DNA of 64,000 nt from Aquilonibacter sp963820185 (GCA_963820185.1 CAWFYV010000002.1:1-64000); one strand, 5' to 3'; shown: positions 1 through 7,283, counted from the stretch's first letter. A program made the numbers and translations. Notes: generated from the sequence alone by a model not told the origin.

Positions 1-666
1 GGGGAGATTAGCCTTGCGCATCACGGCGTACTCTTTCTAGACGAGCTCCCCGAGTTCGGACGCGGCGCAATCGAAGTAATGCGTCAGCCGCTCGAAGAGG
101 GCACGGTGACCATCGCGCGCGCAGCCGGAACGTTCACGTACCCCGCGCGCTTTCAACTCGGTTGCATCGATGAACCCGTGTCCGTGCGGATATCGCGGAT
201 TGCGCGGCGCGGAATGCCGCTGCGACGACGCCAGCGTCGCGAAGTATATCGGCAAGCTTTCGGGTCCGCTACTCGATCGCATCGATTTGCAGATCGAGAT
301 CGCGCGTGTACCGTTCGACGATATGGTGCGCCGTGACGGCGCGGAACGTTCGGCGGCAATTCGGGAACGCGTTGTCGCTGCGCGCGGCGATCGCGCGCGA
401 GCGCTTCGCCGGCACGACGATCGGGGCGAATGCGGATATTCCGCCGAGTCAGATGCGTACGTACTGCCCCGCTCGACGACGCCGCGATGCGCGTCTTGGC
501 AACTGCCAGTGCCAAGCGACAGTTTTCGGCGCGAGCGCTCGACCGGATTGCACGCGTCGCCCGCACGATCGCGGACCTCGCGGACGCGTCGAACATCCGC
601 GCCGAACACATCGCCGAAGCGATTCGGTCCCGCAGCTTGGAAAGACTCGATGGGCGTGCAGCATGA
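1..666 (+). pseudogene. comM: ComM/YifB-like Mg-chelatase AAA+ protein, 3' part, three frame changes
   Basis: The window opens inside a ComM-type AAA+ helicase (natural transformation, branch migration of integrated DNA). Visible parts are the Walker B region HHGVLFLDELPEF, then MNPCPCGYRG, SGPLLDRIDL, and the C-terminal helical part ending RSLERLDGRAA. They lie in different frames: frame 1 to about 160, frame 2 to about 380, frame 3 to about 465, then frame 1 again to the stop at 664-666. Each switch is a net +1: an extra G in CTCGGTTGC, an extra G in CGCGGCGATC, and an extra C in TGCCCCGCTC. Removing these three bases restores an uninterrupted ComM sequence. The 5' part lies outside the window. 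It is either a recent pseudogene or sequencing error; dprA, another competence gene, lies intact at 5983. Confidence 0.85.
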
Positions 667-696
667 ACCGATGCGCGGTTCGCGAACCAGACGGCC

Positions 697-1191
697 ATGA
701 ATCGCCTGCAATACGTGCTGGCGCTCGTGCTTTTAGCGGCGTCACCGCTCACCATTACACAGCCCGCGTTTGCCGATACGCCATCGCCGGCGGCGTCGCC
801 GTCCGCAACGCCAAGTGCGTTGGATCAGACGATCGACGTTGACGGGGCTCCCATCTCGATACGCGATCTCGTCACGCTCATCGCGGGCGTTGCGCTCGTC
901 TACACCTCGGCCGGAGCGCATCCGAGCTCCACGCTCGTAACGAAGGCGCAAAGCGAAATGCCAACCTACGATCCAGATTGGCACTACGTCAGCTACACGA
1001 TGCTGAACGGGCAACCGCTCATCACCATTTGGACTTCGGAGCGGCTCAACGGAAAGGCGCCGCGCTCGCTGATCGAGAGCACGGCTATCTTCGGATTGCT
1101 CGACGCCGGCTACGGCGGCACAGCGTTGCAGACACTCTACGCAAAAGAAAAGAGCGCGGACGCCGGAAAATATCCGACCAGCTCGCGCTAA
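697..1191 (+). CDS. Secreted hypothetical protein
   Basis: This is a 164-residue protein of no recognised family. It has a clear Sec signal peptide (MNRLQYVLALVLLAASPLTI..., cleavage near AFA-DT), followed by a Pro/Ser/Ala linker (TPSPAASPSATPSA), and then a mixed domain of about 115 residues with WHYVSYTML and ITIWTSERL. No strong Shine-Dalgarno sequence precedes the ATG, which lies 30 bases after the comM stop. It is likely exported to the periplasm or cell surface. Function is unknown. Confidence 0.6.
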   Translation: MNRLQYVLALVLLAASPLTITQPAFADTPSPAASPSATPSALDQTIDVDGAPISIRDLVTLIAGVALVYTSAGAHPSSTLVTKAQSEMPTYDPDWHYVSYTMLNGQPLITIWTSERLNGKAPRSLIESTAIFGLLDAGYGGTALQTLYAKEKSADAGKYPTSSR

Positions 1192-1217
1192 TGGTCGACA
1201 ACCTCTCGGCGTGTTGC

Positions 1218-1448
1218 CTACGGCTGCGATGAAGGCTTTGTGTTGGTCGTCGTCGTCGTGGTCGAGCTGCCAGTGGTGCCGCCTTGACCGTTAGATTGTG
1301 TCGACGTGGTCTGATTCGTGGTCGAGGTCGAGGTCCACGGATGCCAGACGAACAGCGCCGCTACGATCGCAACGGCAACAAGTAAGACGATACCTAGTAC
1401 GGCGGCGTTGCTGCCGGAGTCTTCACGTACAATGACTGGGTCGCTCAT
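1218..1448 (-). CDS. Small single-pass membrane protein with Thr/Ser-rich tail
   Basis: This is a 76-residue protein. Residues 1-14 are polar, residues 15-36 form one hydrophobic segment (AAVLGIVLLVAVAIVAALFVW), and the rest is a low-complexity Thr/Ser/Gln/Gly tail ending in runs of Thr. The frame is open further upstream, but the ATG at 1448 has AGGAG a few bases before it and gives a sensible N-terminus (MSDPVIVREDSG), so I use that start. The N-in, C-out topology with a disordered exterior tail is inferred. No family is recognised. Confidence 0.65.
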   Translation of the reverse strand: MSDPVIVREDSGSNAAVLGIVLLVAVAIVAALFVWHPWTSTSTTNQTTSTQSNGQGGTTGSSTTTTTTNTKPSSQP

Positions 1449-1533
1449 CGGGTTGCTTCTCCTCGAAAGTGTTTCCGAGGTTATTCCCAGTGCACGGGGC
1501 CGCCAATCAGCAAGCGCAGTCGCGGCGCTTTGC

Positions 1534-1941
1534 TTACTTGATGTCTCCGCACGAGACGTACGCGGTGAGCTCGTCCGCGCTCTTATGCACGTTGAGCGCG
1601 TACTTGCCGCCCGCCACATCGGTGAGCTTCACGTTCGCAAGCACGGTCTCGCTCTTGCCGTCGACCGCCGCATTGAGCGGCCATTGCGGCGTCGTGTTCA
1701 TGATGTCGCACGTCCCTTGATGGAGGTACACGGGCTGCGAAACGCCGCTGGGTGCGTTGGCGATGTTGAGCACAACGTGCAGACCGTCCGTCTGCTGGGT
1801 GAAGATCGCGGTGCCGCTTTCGCCGCTGCCGTGTCTGGCGTTCAGCTTAATAGTAAGCGAGCTAATATCGGTGGCGAGCGCGGACGAGCCGCAGGCGAAC
1901 AACAGCGCCGCGCAAAGAACGACAAATCGACGAGCCATCAT
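1534..1941 (-). CDS. Secreted beta-rich protein, CHRD/Cu-Zn-SOD-like pattern
   Basis: This is a 135-residue protein with a Sec signal peptide (MMARRFVVLCAALLFACGSSALA). The mature part has alternating beta-strand character, with an HQGTCD motif near the middle and a C-terminal YVSCGDIK that gives two Cys which could pair. The pattern of strands around a short His/Cys loop recalls CHRD or superoxide-dismutase-like domains. The metal ligands of true Cu/Zn SOD are not all present, so no enzymatic role is claimed. The start could also be the second Met. Confidence 0.6.
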   Translation of the reverse strand: MMARRFVVLCAALLFACGSSALATDISSLTIKLNARHGSGESGTAIFTQQTDGLHVVLNIANAPSGVSQPVYLHQGTCDIMNTTPQWPLNAAVDGKSETVLANVKLTDVAGGKYALNVHKSADELTAYVSCGDIK

Positions 1942-2020
1942 GTCCTGAGTATAGGAAGACCGTATTATGGTTTATTTAAGGCGAACAGCCCCGTCGCCTC
2001 GACTGCAAGTTCCGAGTGGA

Positions 2021-2662
2021 CTACGGGGTAACCATTGGATTCTTTTCGGCAAAGGCGCCATTGGGATTCGGCTTCACCCATACGATCAGATCCCAGATCG
2101 TTGGGAATTCGAACACCGTTACAACGTTGCTCGCGCTCGGCACCTTGCCCGCCGCAACGACAGTTTGTGCTGACGGATGCGTTAGACTTCCGCCGGCCTT
2201 CACCCAATCGTCATTCATCAAGTACTGATCGTAGATGAGCTTCCCATCAGCCTTCGCGACCCAATGGATGTGGCCGTCGAAATCAACCCATCTGCCGGGA
2301 TTGATGCCCCACAGATTCGGGCGCGGCTCCTTGTTCGGGCGCGGCACCGAGAAGTCCGCGCCGAGTAGGTTCCCGTTTTTGTCGTACCAGAGCTGGCTCG
2401 GATGCGTCGGATCGGACGTCCACTGCATGTTGGCATAACTGATTGCGCCGGTGTCGTCTTCGCTGGTATAGCGCACGTAGCCGGCCTTCTCGGCATCGCT
2501 TGCGTGTGGAAAGCGCGCCATCAAGTCCGCCTGAATCGATTTCACAAAGGCCGTTTCGCTTGCGCTCTCAGGACCGTTATACGTCGGCCCTTCATCGGCG
2601 CGCGCGACCGCGCCAAAAGCAAGCGCTAGGATTGTTGCAAGAACTGCGATTCGTATCCGCAT
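2021..2662 (-). CDS. Secreted hypothetical protein
   Basis: This is a 213-residue exported protein. The ATG at 2662 is preferred over the in-frame ATG 15 bases upstream because GGGAGGG lies 8 bases before it. The signal peptide is MRIRIAVLATILALAFGAVARA. The mature part is rich in aromatic residues and Asn/Pro (YTSEDDTGAISYANMQW, LWGINPGRWVDFDGHIHW) and ends in a Pro-rich segment. No family is recognised. It lies downstream of chdC in the same direction but is separated by about 100 bases that include a perfect palindrome, so it may have its own promoter. Confidence 0.65.
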   Translation of the reverse strand: MRIRIAVLATILALAFGAVARADEGPTYNGPESASETAFVKSIQADLMARFPHASDAEKAGYVRYTSEDDTGAISYANMQWTSDPTHPSQLWYDKNGNLLGADFSVPRPNKEPRPNLWGINPGRWVDFDGHIHWVAKADGKLIYDQYLMNDDWVKAGGSLTHPSAQTVVAAGKVPSASNVVTVFEFPTIWDLIVWVKPNPNGAFAEKNPMVTP

Positions 2663-2716
2663 TGTACGCCCTCCCATACACCTTTGAGAGAAGGGCTGCG
2701 TGCAAGGCTTTGTGAC

Positions 2717-2733
2717 TTCCTGTGTGACAGGAA
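2717..2733. promoter_or_regulatory. Perfect 7-3-7 palindrome, candidate operator
   Basis: TTCCTGT-GTG-ACAGGAA is a perfect inverted repeat. It lies about 55 bases upstream of the secreted-protein start at 2662 and just past the chdC stop. The position fits an operator for a dimeric regulator. There is no T-tract, so it is not a typical terminator. Confidence 0.4.
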
Positions 2734-2758
2734 CGTGGCCATGTTAGCGCGCTTTGGC

Positions 2759-3607
2759 TTACGTCGTAGCGTCGAGCGCCGGCACGGCGTCGCCGTCGAA
2801 AAATACGCGCAGCTCGCTTGACGAGAACTGGACACCGCTCCAGAACGGGCCGAATTCGCCATAGCGTGCGCTCGTCTCGTCGAAGCGCATATCGTAGACA
2901 AGCTTCTTGAAGATCAGTGGATCGTCGGCGTAGAGGTCGACACCCCATTCGAAATCATCGAAGCCAATCGAGCCCGAGATCACTTGCGTGACCTGTCCGT
3001 GATACATCCGTCCGACTTTACCGTGCTCGGTCATCATCTTTGCCCGCGTTTCGAACGGCAGCATAAACCAATTATCCGCACCATCGCGCTTCTTGTTCAT
3101 CGGATAGAAACATGCGTAGCGGCGGCGTGGGATCTTTGCCCACAGACGCGGCCCGACGTACGGGCTCTCGGCCTGCTTGCGCACGAGTTCGTCGAACGCG
3201 ACGATCCATTCGGGCGTCTGCGGCGTCAAGCCGCGCGACTGCAGCTCGGCGTGAATCTTCCCGGTCGCATCGTACATGCCGAGTTCCAAGACGGAAACGT
3301 ACGAACCAAGTGGCTGCAGATACTCGCGCACCTCCAGCTTGTCGACCAGCGTTTGTGCATAGGCCAATCCGTCGTAGGTGCGCGCGTAATGCGTGATCAT
3401 CAAGTCGCCCTTGTGGCCCACGATCTGGGCCAGTCCGACGTCGCCGTCTTTGCCTGATTGCAAGTGCTCGACCAAATCGGTTGCATGCGCAGCATACTTG
3501 GCGCGCCGCTTCTCGGGGAGTCCATCCCACCCGCGGCGGTCGAACGCAAACATGCGGTGGAGAATCCACCAGCCTTCGAGCGACTCGGGTACGTTCGGAT
3601 CGCGCAT
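2759..3607 (-). CDS. chdC: Coproheme decarboxylase (ChdC/HemQ, chlorite dismutase family)
   Basis: It is predicted to convert iron-coproporphyrin III to protoheme in the coproporphyrin-dependent haem pathway. The 282-residue length is within the family range. Diagnostic parts are the segment CFYPMNKKR with the presumed catalytic Tyr168, and MMTEHGKVGRMY, where His195 is the presumed proximal haem ligand. The C-terminal GSIGFDDFEWGVDLY and GEFGPFWSG stretches are typical of the ChdC clade rather than true chlorite dismutases. The gene follows panE by 9 bases in the nrdR-dut-panE-chdC run, so co-transcription is likely. The other late-haem genes (cpfC, cgoX) are not in the window. Confidence 0.9.
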   Translation of the reverse strand: MRDPNVPESLEGWWILHRMFAFDRRGWDGLPEKRRAKYAAHATDLVEHLQSGKDGDVGLAQIVGHKGDLMITHYARTYDGLAYAQTLVDKLEVREYLQPLGSYVSVLELGMYDATGKIHAELQSRGLTPQTPEWIVAFDELVRKQAESPYVGPRLWAKIPRRRYACFYPMNKKRDGADNWFMLPFETRAKMMTEHGKVGRMYHGQVTQVISGSIGFDDFEWGVDLYADDPLIFKKLVYDMRFDETSARYGEFGPFWSGVQFSSSELRVFFDGDAVPALDATT

Positions 3608-3616
3608 GACGGTGGT

Positions 3617-4594
3617 TTATGCTCCTCGCTTCAGGGCTTTGACGCGCAGCATCTCCGCTTCGACTTCGGCCACCAGCGCCTCGGGCCGCTCGCGGTATTT
3701 CGCCCACAATTGGGGCATGTGCGCGATGTCGTCGAGCACGCGCGTGTAGACACTATTGACCGGCGTCGGCACGCCGTGGACCTGTCCCGCCGCTGCGACC
3801 GCACCGTTGAGCCAGTTTACTTCGCTTTGCGGGCTGCCCGCACGCAGATCGAGCAAGAGCGACGGCGGCTTTGTGCCGCGGCCGCCGGCGATACTCGCGC
3901 CCATCACCGTGCGTGCAACCGGACTGGGCAACGACGCGGACGCGAAGAGCGCGCGCACCGGATAACGTGGCAGATCGATCGGTTTGATCTTGAGCGCCGC
4001 CATCACCGCGTGCACCTCACGAATCATGCGGATCTCCAGCGTGAAGATCTTCTCGAAGTGCACCATCCGCGACGGCAACACGTTGAGAATCGCACAGCTC
4101 GCGTTGGCAACGACGTTGAGCGCGAGTTTGCTCCATTTGAGCGCACGCCAATCCGAAAGAACGCTGACGCGCATCCCACTGCTGGCAAAGGTCGCCGTGA
4201 GCCAATTGAACGCGCTTTCACCTACGGGTGCAAATGCGAGGCCGCCCTCTTTCGCCGCGCTCGCATGGCCGTCGCGATCGCGATCCACCGGCACGGTAAG
4301 CGCGGCGGCGACGACGCTGTTCGCACCAAACGCCTCCGCGAGCTTTTCCTCGTTGCCGACCCCGTTTTGCGGCGAAACGAAGACGCACTTTTCGGGATAG
4401 GCGATTGCGTTGCGTAACGTTTCGATCGCACCGTCGGTGTCGTAGGCCTTGGTCGCGACGATTGCGACATCCGCATCGTATGGCGTCACCGCGTCCAGCG
4501 CGCGCGGCGCATACGCAACCTCGACACCGATCGATTCCAGTTTGTCGCCCAGATAGCTGCCGACCGCGCCGCGTCCGACGACGTAAACTTTCAT
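3617..4594 (-). CDS. panE: 2-dehydropantoate 2-reductase (ketopantoate reductase family)
   Basis: This is a 325-residue NADPH-dependent reductase of the PanE/ApbA family, expected to make D-pantoate for coenzyme A synthesis. The N-terminal Rossmann motif is GRGAVG at residues 7-12. The catalytic K-x3-N-x3-N pattern is visible as Lys156-Asn160-Asn164. The C-terminal domain contains SEVNWLNGAV, which matches the substrate-binding part of the family, and TPVNSVYTRVLDD. The start codon overlaps the dut stop as ATGA, so translation is probably coupled. The reading frame is intact. Other members of this family reduce different 2-keto acids, so the substrate is by homology only. Confidence 0.85.
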   Translation of the reverse strand: MKVYVVGRGAVGSYLGDKLESIGVEVAYAPRALDAVTPYDADVAIVATKAYDTDGAIETLRNAIAYPEKCVFVSPQNGVGNEEKLAEAFGANSVVAAALTVPVDRDRDGHASAAKEGGLAFAPVGESAFNWLTATFASSGMRVSVLSDWRALKWSKLALNVVANASCAILNVLPSRMVHFEKIFTLEIRMIREVHAVMAALKIKPIDLPRYPVRALFASASLPSPVARTVMGASIAGGRGTKPPSLLLDLRAGSPQSEVNWLNGAVAAAGQVHGVPTPVNSVYTRVLDDIAHMPQLWAKYRERPEALVAEVEAEMLRVKALKRGA

Positions 4595-5061
4595 CGCGTC
4601 ATGTCCGTGCTGCCGAAGCCGCCGTTGCCGCGGACGCTCTCGGGCAGCTCGTCGACGATTTCGAATAGCGCGCGTGAAACCGGTGCAACGACGAGTTGTG
4701 CGATACGGTCGCCGCGTTTGATCGTAACCGGTAGGGACCCGAGATTCGCGAGGATCACGCCAATCGGGCCGCGATAGTCGGCATCGATCGTACCCGGCGC
4801 ATTCAAACAGGTAATCCCGTCACGCAGCGCAAGGCCGCTGCGAGGACGAACTTGCGCTTCGAACCCGGGCGGCAAAGCAATCGAAAGTCCGGTCGGCACG
4901 AGCGCGCGCGCACCAGGCGCCAGCGTCAGCGCTTCGTCCACGGCGGCACACAGATCGGCTCCCGCGGCAAGCTCGCTCATGTAGGAAGGGAGCGGCACAT
5001 CGTCCGCTCCGGGAAGGCGTTTGAGCGCGACCCGCACGAGCGTATCCATCGTGGGGCTCAT
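4591..5061 (-). CDS. dut: dUTP diphosphatase (trimeric dUTPase)
   Basis: It hydrolyses dUTP to dUMP and pyrophosphate. The five motifs of trimeric dUTPases are visible in order: AGADLCA, RPRSGLA, GTIDADYRG with the catalytic Asp, GDRIAQLVV, and the C-terminal GGFGSTD arm that closes over the active site. The 156-residue length is normal. Its ATG overlaps the nrdR stop (ATGA) and its own stop overlaps panE, placing a nucleotide-pool enzyme directly behind the ribonucleotide reductase repressor. An internal Met five residues in is an alternative start. Confidence 0.92.
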   Translation of the reverse strand: MSPTMDTLVRVALKRLPGADDVPLPSYMSELAAGADLCAAVDEALTLAPGARALVPTGLSIALPPGFEAQVRPRSGLALRDGITCLNAPGTIDADYRGPIGVILANLGSLPVTIKRGDRIAQLVVAPVSRALFEIVDELPESVRGNGGFGSTDMTR

Positions 5062-5510
5062 TTAGAAAGAAGTTGCGATAACTCTTCCCGGAAGCTCTCG
5101 ATGTCGCGGAACGACCGATAGACGCTTGCGAAGCGGATGTACGCAACCGGATCGAGCGTTCGCAGCGCTTCCATCAGCTTCTCTCCGACCATCGTCGAGC
5201 TGACCTCGCTCTCCCCACGCGCGAAGAGATCGCGCTCGAGATCGGCAGCGACCGCCTCCATTTGATTATCCGAGATCGGGCGCTTCTCACACGCCTTGCG
5301 CAGACCGCTGAGAATCTTCTCGCGGCTGTACTGCTCGCGCCGTCCATCTTTTTTGACGACGAAGAGGCGCGGCGCTTCCATACGCTCGTACGTGGTAAAG
5401 CGATGCTTGCAGCGCGGGTCCAAACACTCGCGCCGCCGCCGGACAACAGTTTCATCGTCGCGAGAGTCCACCACGCGGGTTTCGCTCTTGCGACATGTCG
5501 GGCAGATCAG
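5058..5510 (-). CDS. nrdR: Transcriptional repressor NrdR, probable CTG start
   Basis: This is an ATP/dATP-sensing repressor of ribonucleotide reductase genes. The ATP-cone (residues about 50-140, RLFVVKKDGRREQYS... VYRSFRDIESF) and the motif RRRRECLD-x2-CKHRFTTYE are clear. The first usual start (GTG at 5474) would delete half of the N-terminal zinc ribbon. Reading upstream adds ICPTCRKSETRV, restoring CPTC, and the only codon in the family's usual M-x-C-P position is CTG at 5508-5510. An in-frame TAG occurs a few codons further upstream, so no ATG, GTG or TTG start is available. The resulting length of 150 residues is normal. The CTG may be a genuine rare start or a sequence error. Confidence 0.88.
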   Translation of the reverse strand: MICPTCRKSETRVVDSRDDETVVRRRRECLDPRCKHRFTTYERMEAPRLFVVKKDGRREQYSREKILSGLRKACEKRPISDNQMEAVAADLERDLFARGESEVSSTMVGEKLMEALRTLDPVAYIRFASVYRSFRDIESFREELSQLLSK

Positions 5511-5528
5511 TTCCTTGTACCTCGAGTC

Positions 5529-5538
5529 CTACATATAG
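5529..5538 (-). promoter_or_regulatory. NrdR box-like site 1 (nrdR leader)
   Basis: On the minus strand this reads CTATATGTAG, 9 of 10 matches to the NrdR-box core CWATATATWG. It sits just downstream of the -10 element, near the expected transcription start of nrdR. It is paired with a second site centred 32 bp upstream. Confidence 0.65.
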
Positions 5539-5549
5539 TAGGTGACCGT

Positions 5550-5579
5550 ATTATACGGCACTATACCTAGTAAACGCAA
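5550..5579 (-). promoter_or_regulatory. Sigma-70-type promoter of nrdR-dut-panE-chdC
   Basis: On the minus strand there is a perfect TATAAT (5550-5555), an 18-bp spacer and TTGCGT (5574-5579). The -35 overlaps the T-tract of the preceding terminator. The -10 lies between the two NrdR-box-like sites, consistent with repression by occlusion. Confidence 0.65.
5561..5570 (-). promoter_or_regulatory. NrdR box-like site 2 (promoter spacer)
   Basis: On the minus strand this reads CTAGGTATAG, 8 of 10 matches to CWATATATWG. It lies inside the -35/-10 spacer. Its centre is 32 bp from site 1, three helical turns, which is the usual spacing of tandem NrdR boxes. Confidence 0.55.
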
Positions 5580-5609
5580 AAAGGCCGCCCGGCGTCCCCG
5601 CCGTCGGCC
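5578..5609 (-). terminator. Rho-independent terminator after the DUF5679 gene
   Basis: On the minus strand, GGCCGaCGGCG, loop GGGA, then CGCCGggCGGCC and TTTTT. The stem is about 10 bp with one mismatch. On the plus strand it is followed by TTTT, so it may work in both directions. Confidence 0.75.
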
Positions 5610-5633
5610 CTTTTCAAAGCTATAAAAGATGCG

Positions 5634-5699
5634 ACTAAGCGCTTCGTTCGGCTTAGGCGCCGGAGGGCGAAGTGGCCAAGGGGCCATGAGCCCTTTGGC
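5634..5699. other. Structured intergenic/3' UTR segment, possible small RNA
   Basis: Between the DUF5679 stop and its terminator lie two strong inverted repeats: CTAAGC/GCTTAG (5635-5640 with 5651-5656) and a 10-bp stem GCCAAGGGGC/GCCCTTTGGC (5675-5684 with 5690-5699, loop CATGA, one G-T pair). A TATAAA at about 5621 on the plus strand could be a promoter element. No family is recognised. Confidence 0.35.
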
Positions 5700-5720
5700 A
5701 ACGACAGCCGGGCGGAGCGG

Positions 5721-5870
5721 TTAGCTCGCGGCCCCAATCTTAAACATTTTTGTCCCGCATTCAGGGCACTTACCCTCGGTTGCGGGGCGGCCGTTCTTCA
5801 TCGTGATCTGCACGGCGTCTTTGATCTGCCGCTTAGTCTTACATTTGACGCAATAGGCTTCTGCTGCCAC
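5721..5870 (-). CDS. DUF5679-type small zinc-ribbon protein
   Basis: This is a 49-residue protein with two Cys pairs, YCVKCKTKR and KCPECGTKMF, separated by DAVQITMKNGRPAT, the signature of the DUF5679 small zinc ribbons. The frame is open upstream, but the GTG at 5870 has GGAGG eight bases before it and gives the compact family length, so I choose this start. It is probably a soluble Zn-binding protein; a nucleic-acid role is only a guess. It is transcribed leftward, divergent from dprA, and ends at its own terminator. Confidence 0.85.
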   Translation of the reverse strand: MAAEAYCVKCKTKRQIKDAVQITMKNGRPATEGKCPECGTKMFKIGAAS

Positions 5871-5982
5871 CTGAGGATCCTCCAGAGCTTCGGTCTTGGT
5901 GCGGCTGCCGTATTCGGGCACGCTTGGGGGCCTCCTGTGGGCGCCCCTTGCTGAGGCGATCCCTCGTCGGGATGGCTGACCC

Positions 5983-6837
5983 ATGGATGCTCCGGAGTAT
6001 ACCACCCGCGAGGCCATTGAAACCCTGCGAGGGGACCGCGGCTTCGCCTGGGCCGGCGAAGGTTTGTGGGCGCTCGGCAGCCTAGCTGGGTTGCAGCGGC
6101 CGAGCGTCGCGATCGTCGGAACACGCGCCGCAACGCCCTATGGAAAGCGTCTGTCGCGAGCGTTCGCCCGCGATTTGGGCAACGCCGGCTGTACGATCGT
6201 CTCCGGGTTAGCGCTCGGCATCGATGCAGCTGCGCACGAAGGCGCACTGGAGGCGTCCGCGCCGACCGTTGGTGTGCTTGGCAGCGGCCACGCATGTTTT
6301 TTCCCACAACGCAACGTCGCGCTCGCTGAGCGCATGCTCGCAAACGGTGCCGTACTCTCGCCGTTTCCACCCGAACAGTGTGCCGAGCCCTGGCACTTCC
6401 TCGCGCGCAATGCGATCGTTGCCGCGCTTGCGGACGCGGTCGTGGTCATCGAAGCGCCCGCTCGCAGCGGCGCGCTCAACACGGCGGGTTGGGCCGCGTC
6501 ACGCATCCCCGTGCTAGCCGTGCCCGGCGACGTCGATCGCGCGCACGTCGCGGGGTGCCACGCGCTCATTCGTGACGGCGCCATCCTCGCGCGCAACGCG
6601 AGCGATGTGCTCGAGGTGCTGCGCCTGCAAGCGCCGCGACCACCGCTGCCGATCGAGCGCGACGGTGCTGCCGGTGAACTCCTGCGCGCGTTGCGCAGCG
6701 GCGAAAGCGATCTCGACGCCTTGGTCGCAATGACCGGCATCGCGCCGGCACAAGCACTCGCGGAGCTTGCGATGCTCGAGCTCGAAGGCGTGGTTGAGCG
6801 CCGTGGCGCAACGCGCTTTGCATGCAGCTTCGGCTGA
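5983..6837 (+). CDS. dprA: DNA-processing protein DprA
   Basis: This is a recombination mediator that loads RecA on incoming single-stranded DNA during transformation. The Rossmann-like core is visible: SVAIVGTRAATPYG, IVSGLALGIDAAAHEGAL, PTVGVLGSGHACFFP, then ARNAIVAALADAVVVIEAPARSG and PVLAVPGDVD. The C-terminal 70 residues (ESDLDALVAMTGIAPAQAL...LELEGVVERRG) form a winged helix of the DprA type. At 284 residues it lacks the longer N-terminal SAM domain seen in some homologues. It overlaps rlmH by 16 bases. The intact gene implies competence, in contrast to the broken comM at the window start. Confidence 0.9.
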   Translation: MDAPEYTTREAIETLRGDRGFAWAGEGLWALGSLAGLQRPSVAIVGTRAATPYGKRLSRAFARDLGNAGCTIVSGLALGIDAAAHEGALEASAPTVGVLGSGHACFFPQRNVALAERMLANGAVLSPFPPEQCAEPWHFLARNAIVAALADAVVVIEAPARSGALNTAGWAASRIPVLAVPGDVDRAHVAGCHALIRDGAILARNASDVLEVLRLQAPRPPLPIERDGAAGELLRALRSGESDLDALVAMTGIAPAQALAELAMLELEGVVERRGATRFACSFG

Positions 6838-7283
6838 TCGCTGTCGACAAGATTCGCACGCCCTATATCGGCGACGCCTGCGCCGATTTTCGCAAGCGTC
6901 TGCAGCCGTATTTCAAGTACGACGAGATTGAAGTGCGGGCTGCGCATGGTGGCGATCCGCAGGCCGCGATGCGCGAAGAAGCCGAGCGCATCTTCAAGCA
7001 CCTTCGCCCCGACGACCGCGTCTGGTTGTTGGAGCGGACGGGTACGGCATTTTCCAGCCCCGAATTGGCGCAGGCAATCGACGGCGTGACGCACGCCGGG
7101 ATCTCACGCCTGACCTTTGTCGTAGCCGGTACCTACGGCGCTGACGCATCGCTGCGCGAGCGCGCCGACGTGCTCTGGTCGCTCTCGCCGCTGACGTTGT
7201 TGCACGAGTGGGCACGCGCGCTCGTGCTGGAACAGCTCTATCGCGCGGCGAAGATCACGCGGAATGAACCCTACCACCACTGA
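6822..7283 (+). CDS. rlmH: 23S rRNA (pseudouridine1915-N3)-methyltransferase RlmH
   Basis: This SPOUT methyltransferase modifies pseudouridine 1915 of 23S rRNA on assembled ribosomes. The 153-residue length is typical. Family motifs are MQLRLIAVDKI at the start, VWLLERTGTAFSSPELA, the knot region LTFVVAGTYGADASLRERAD, and the C-terminal LTLLHEWARALVLEQLYRA...NEPYHH, which is highly characteristic. The gene overlaps dprA upstream (16 bases) and argS downstream (20 bases), so the three are probably translated from one message. Confidence 0.95.
   Translation: MQLRLIAVDKIRTPYIGDACADFRKRLQPYFKYDEIEVRAAHGGDPQAAMREEAERIFKHLRPDDRVWLLERTGTAFSSPELAQAIDGVTHAGISRLTFVVAGTYGADASLRERADVLWSLSPLTLLHEWARALVLEQLYRAAKITRNEPYHH

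Noticed and set aside
1218..1619. The longer open frame of the small membrane protein, starting at 1619.
   Set aside because: The upstream 57 residues are Arg/Ser/Thr-rich and antisense to nothing conserved; the ATG at 1448 has a good Shine-Dalgarno site and a natural N-terminus.
2711..2733. A CRP-like site, because TGTGA occurs beside the palindrome.
   Set aside because: The TGTGA copies are direct, not inverted at the 6-base spacing of a CRP site; the palindrome itself does not match.
3458..4417. A 319-codon plus-strand open frame opposite panE and chdC.
   Set aside because: Arg/His-rich shadow frame in GC-rich DNA; the minus strand encodes recognisable enzymes.
5655..5710. Weak resemblance of the plus strand (GGAGGG...GGCC...ATGA...CCC...GGCAAC) to a SAM-I type riboswitch.
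   Set aside because: The kink-turn and the P1 stem could not be found, the element is antisense to the DUF5679 mRNA, and the next plus-strand gene is about 270 bases away with no SAM synthesis role.
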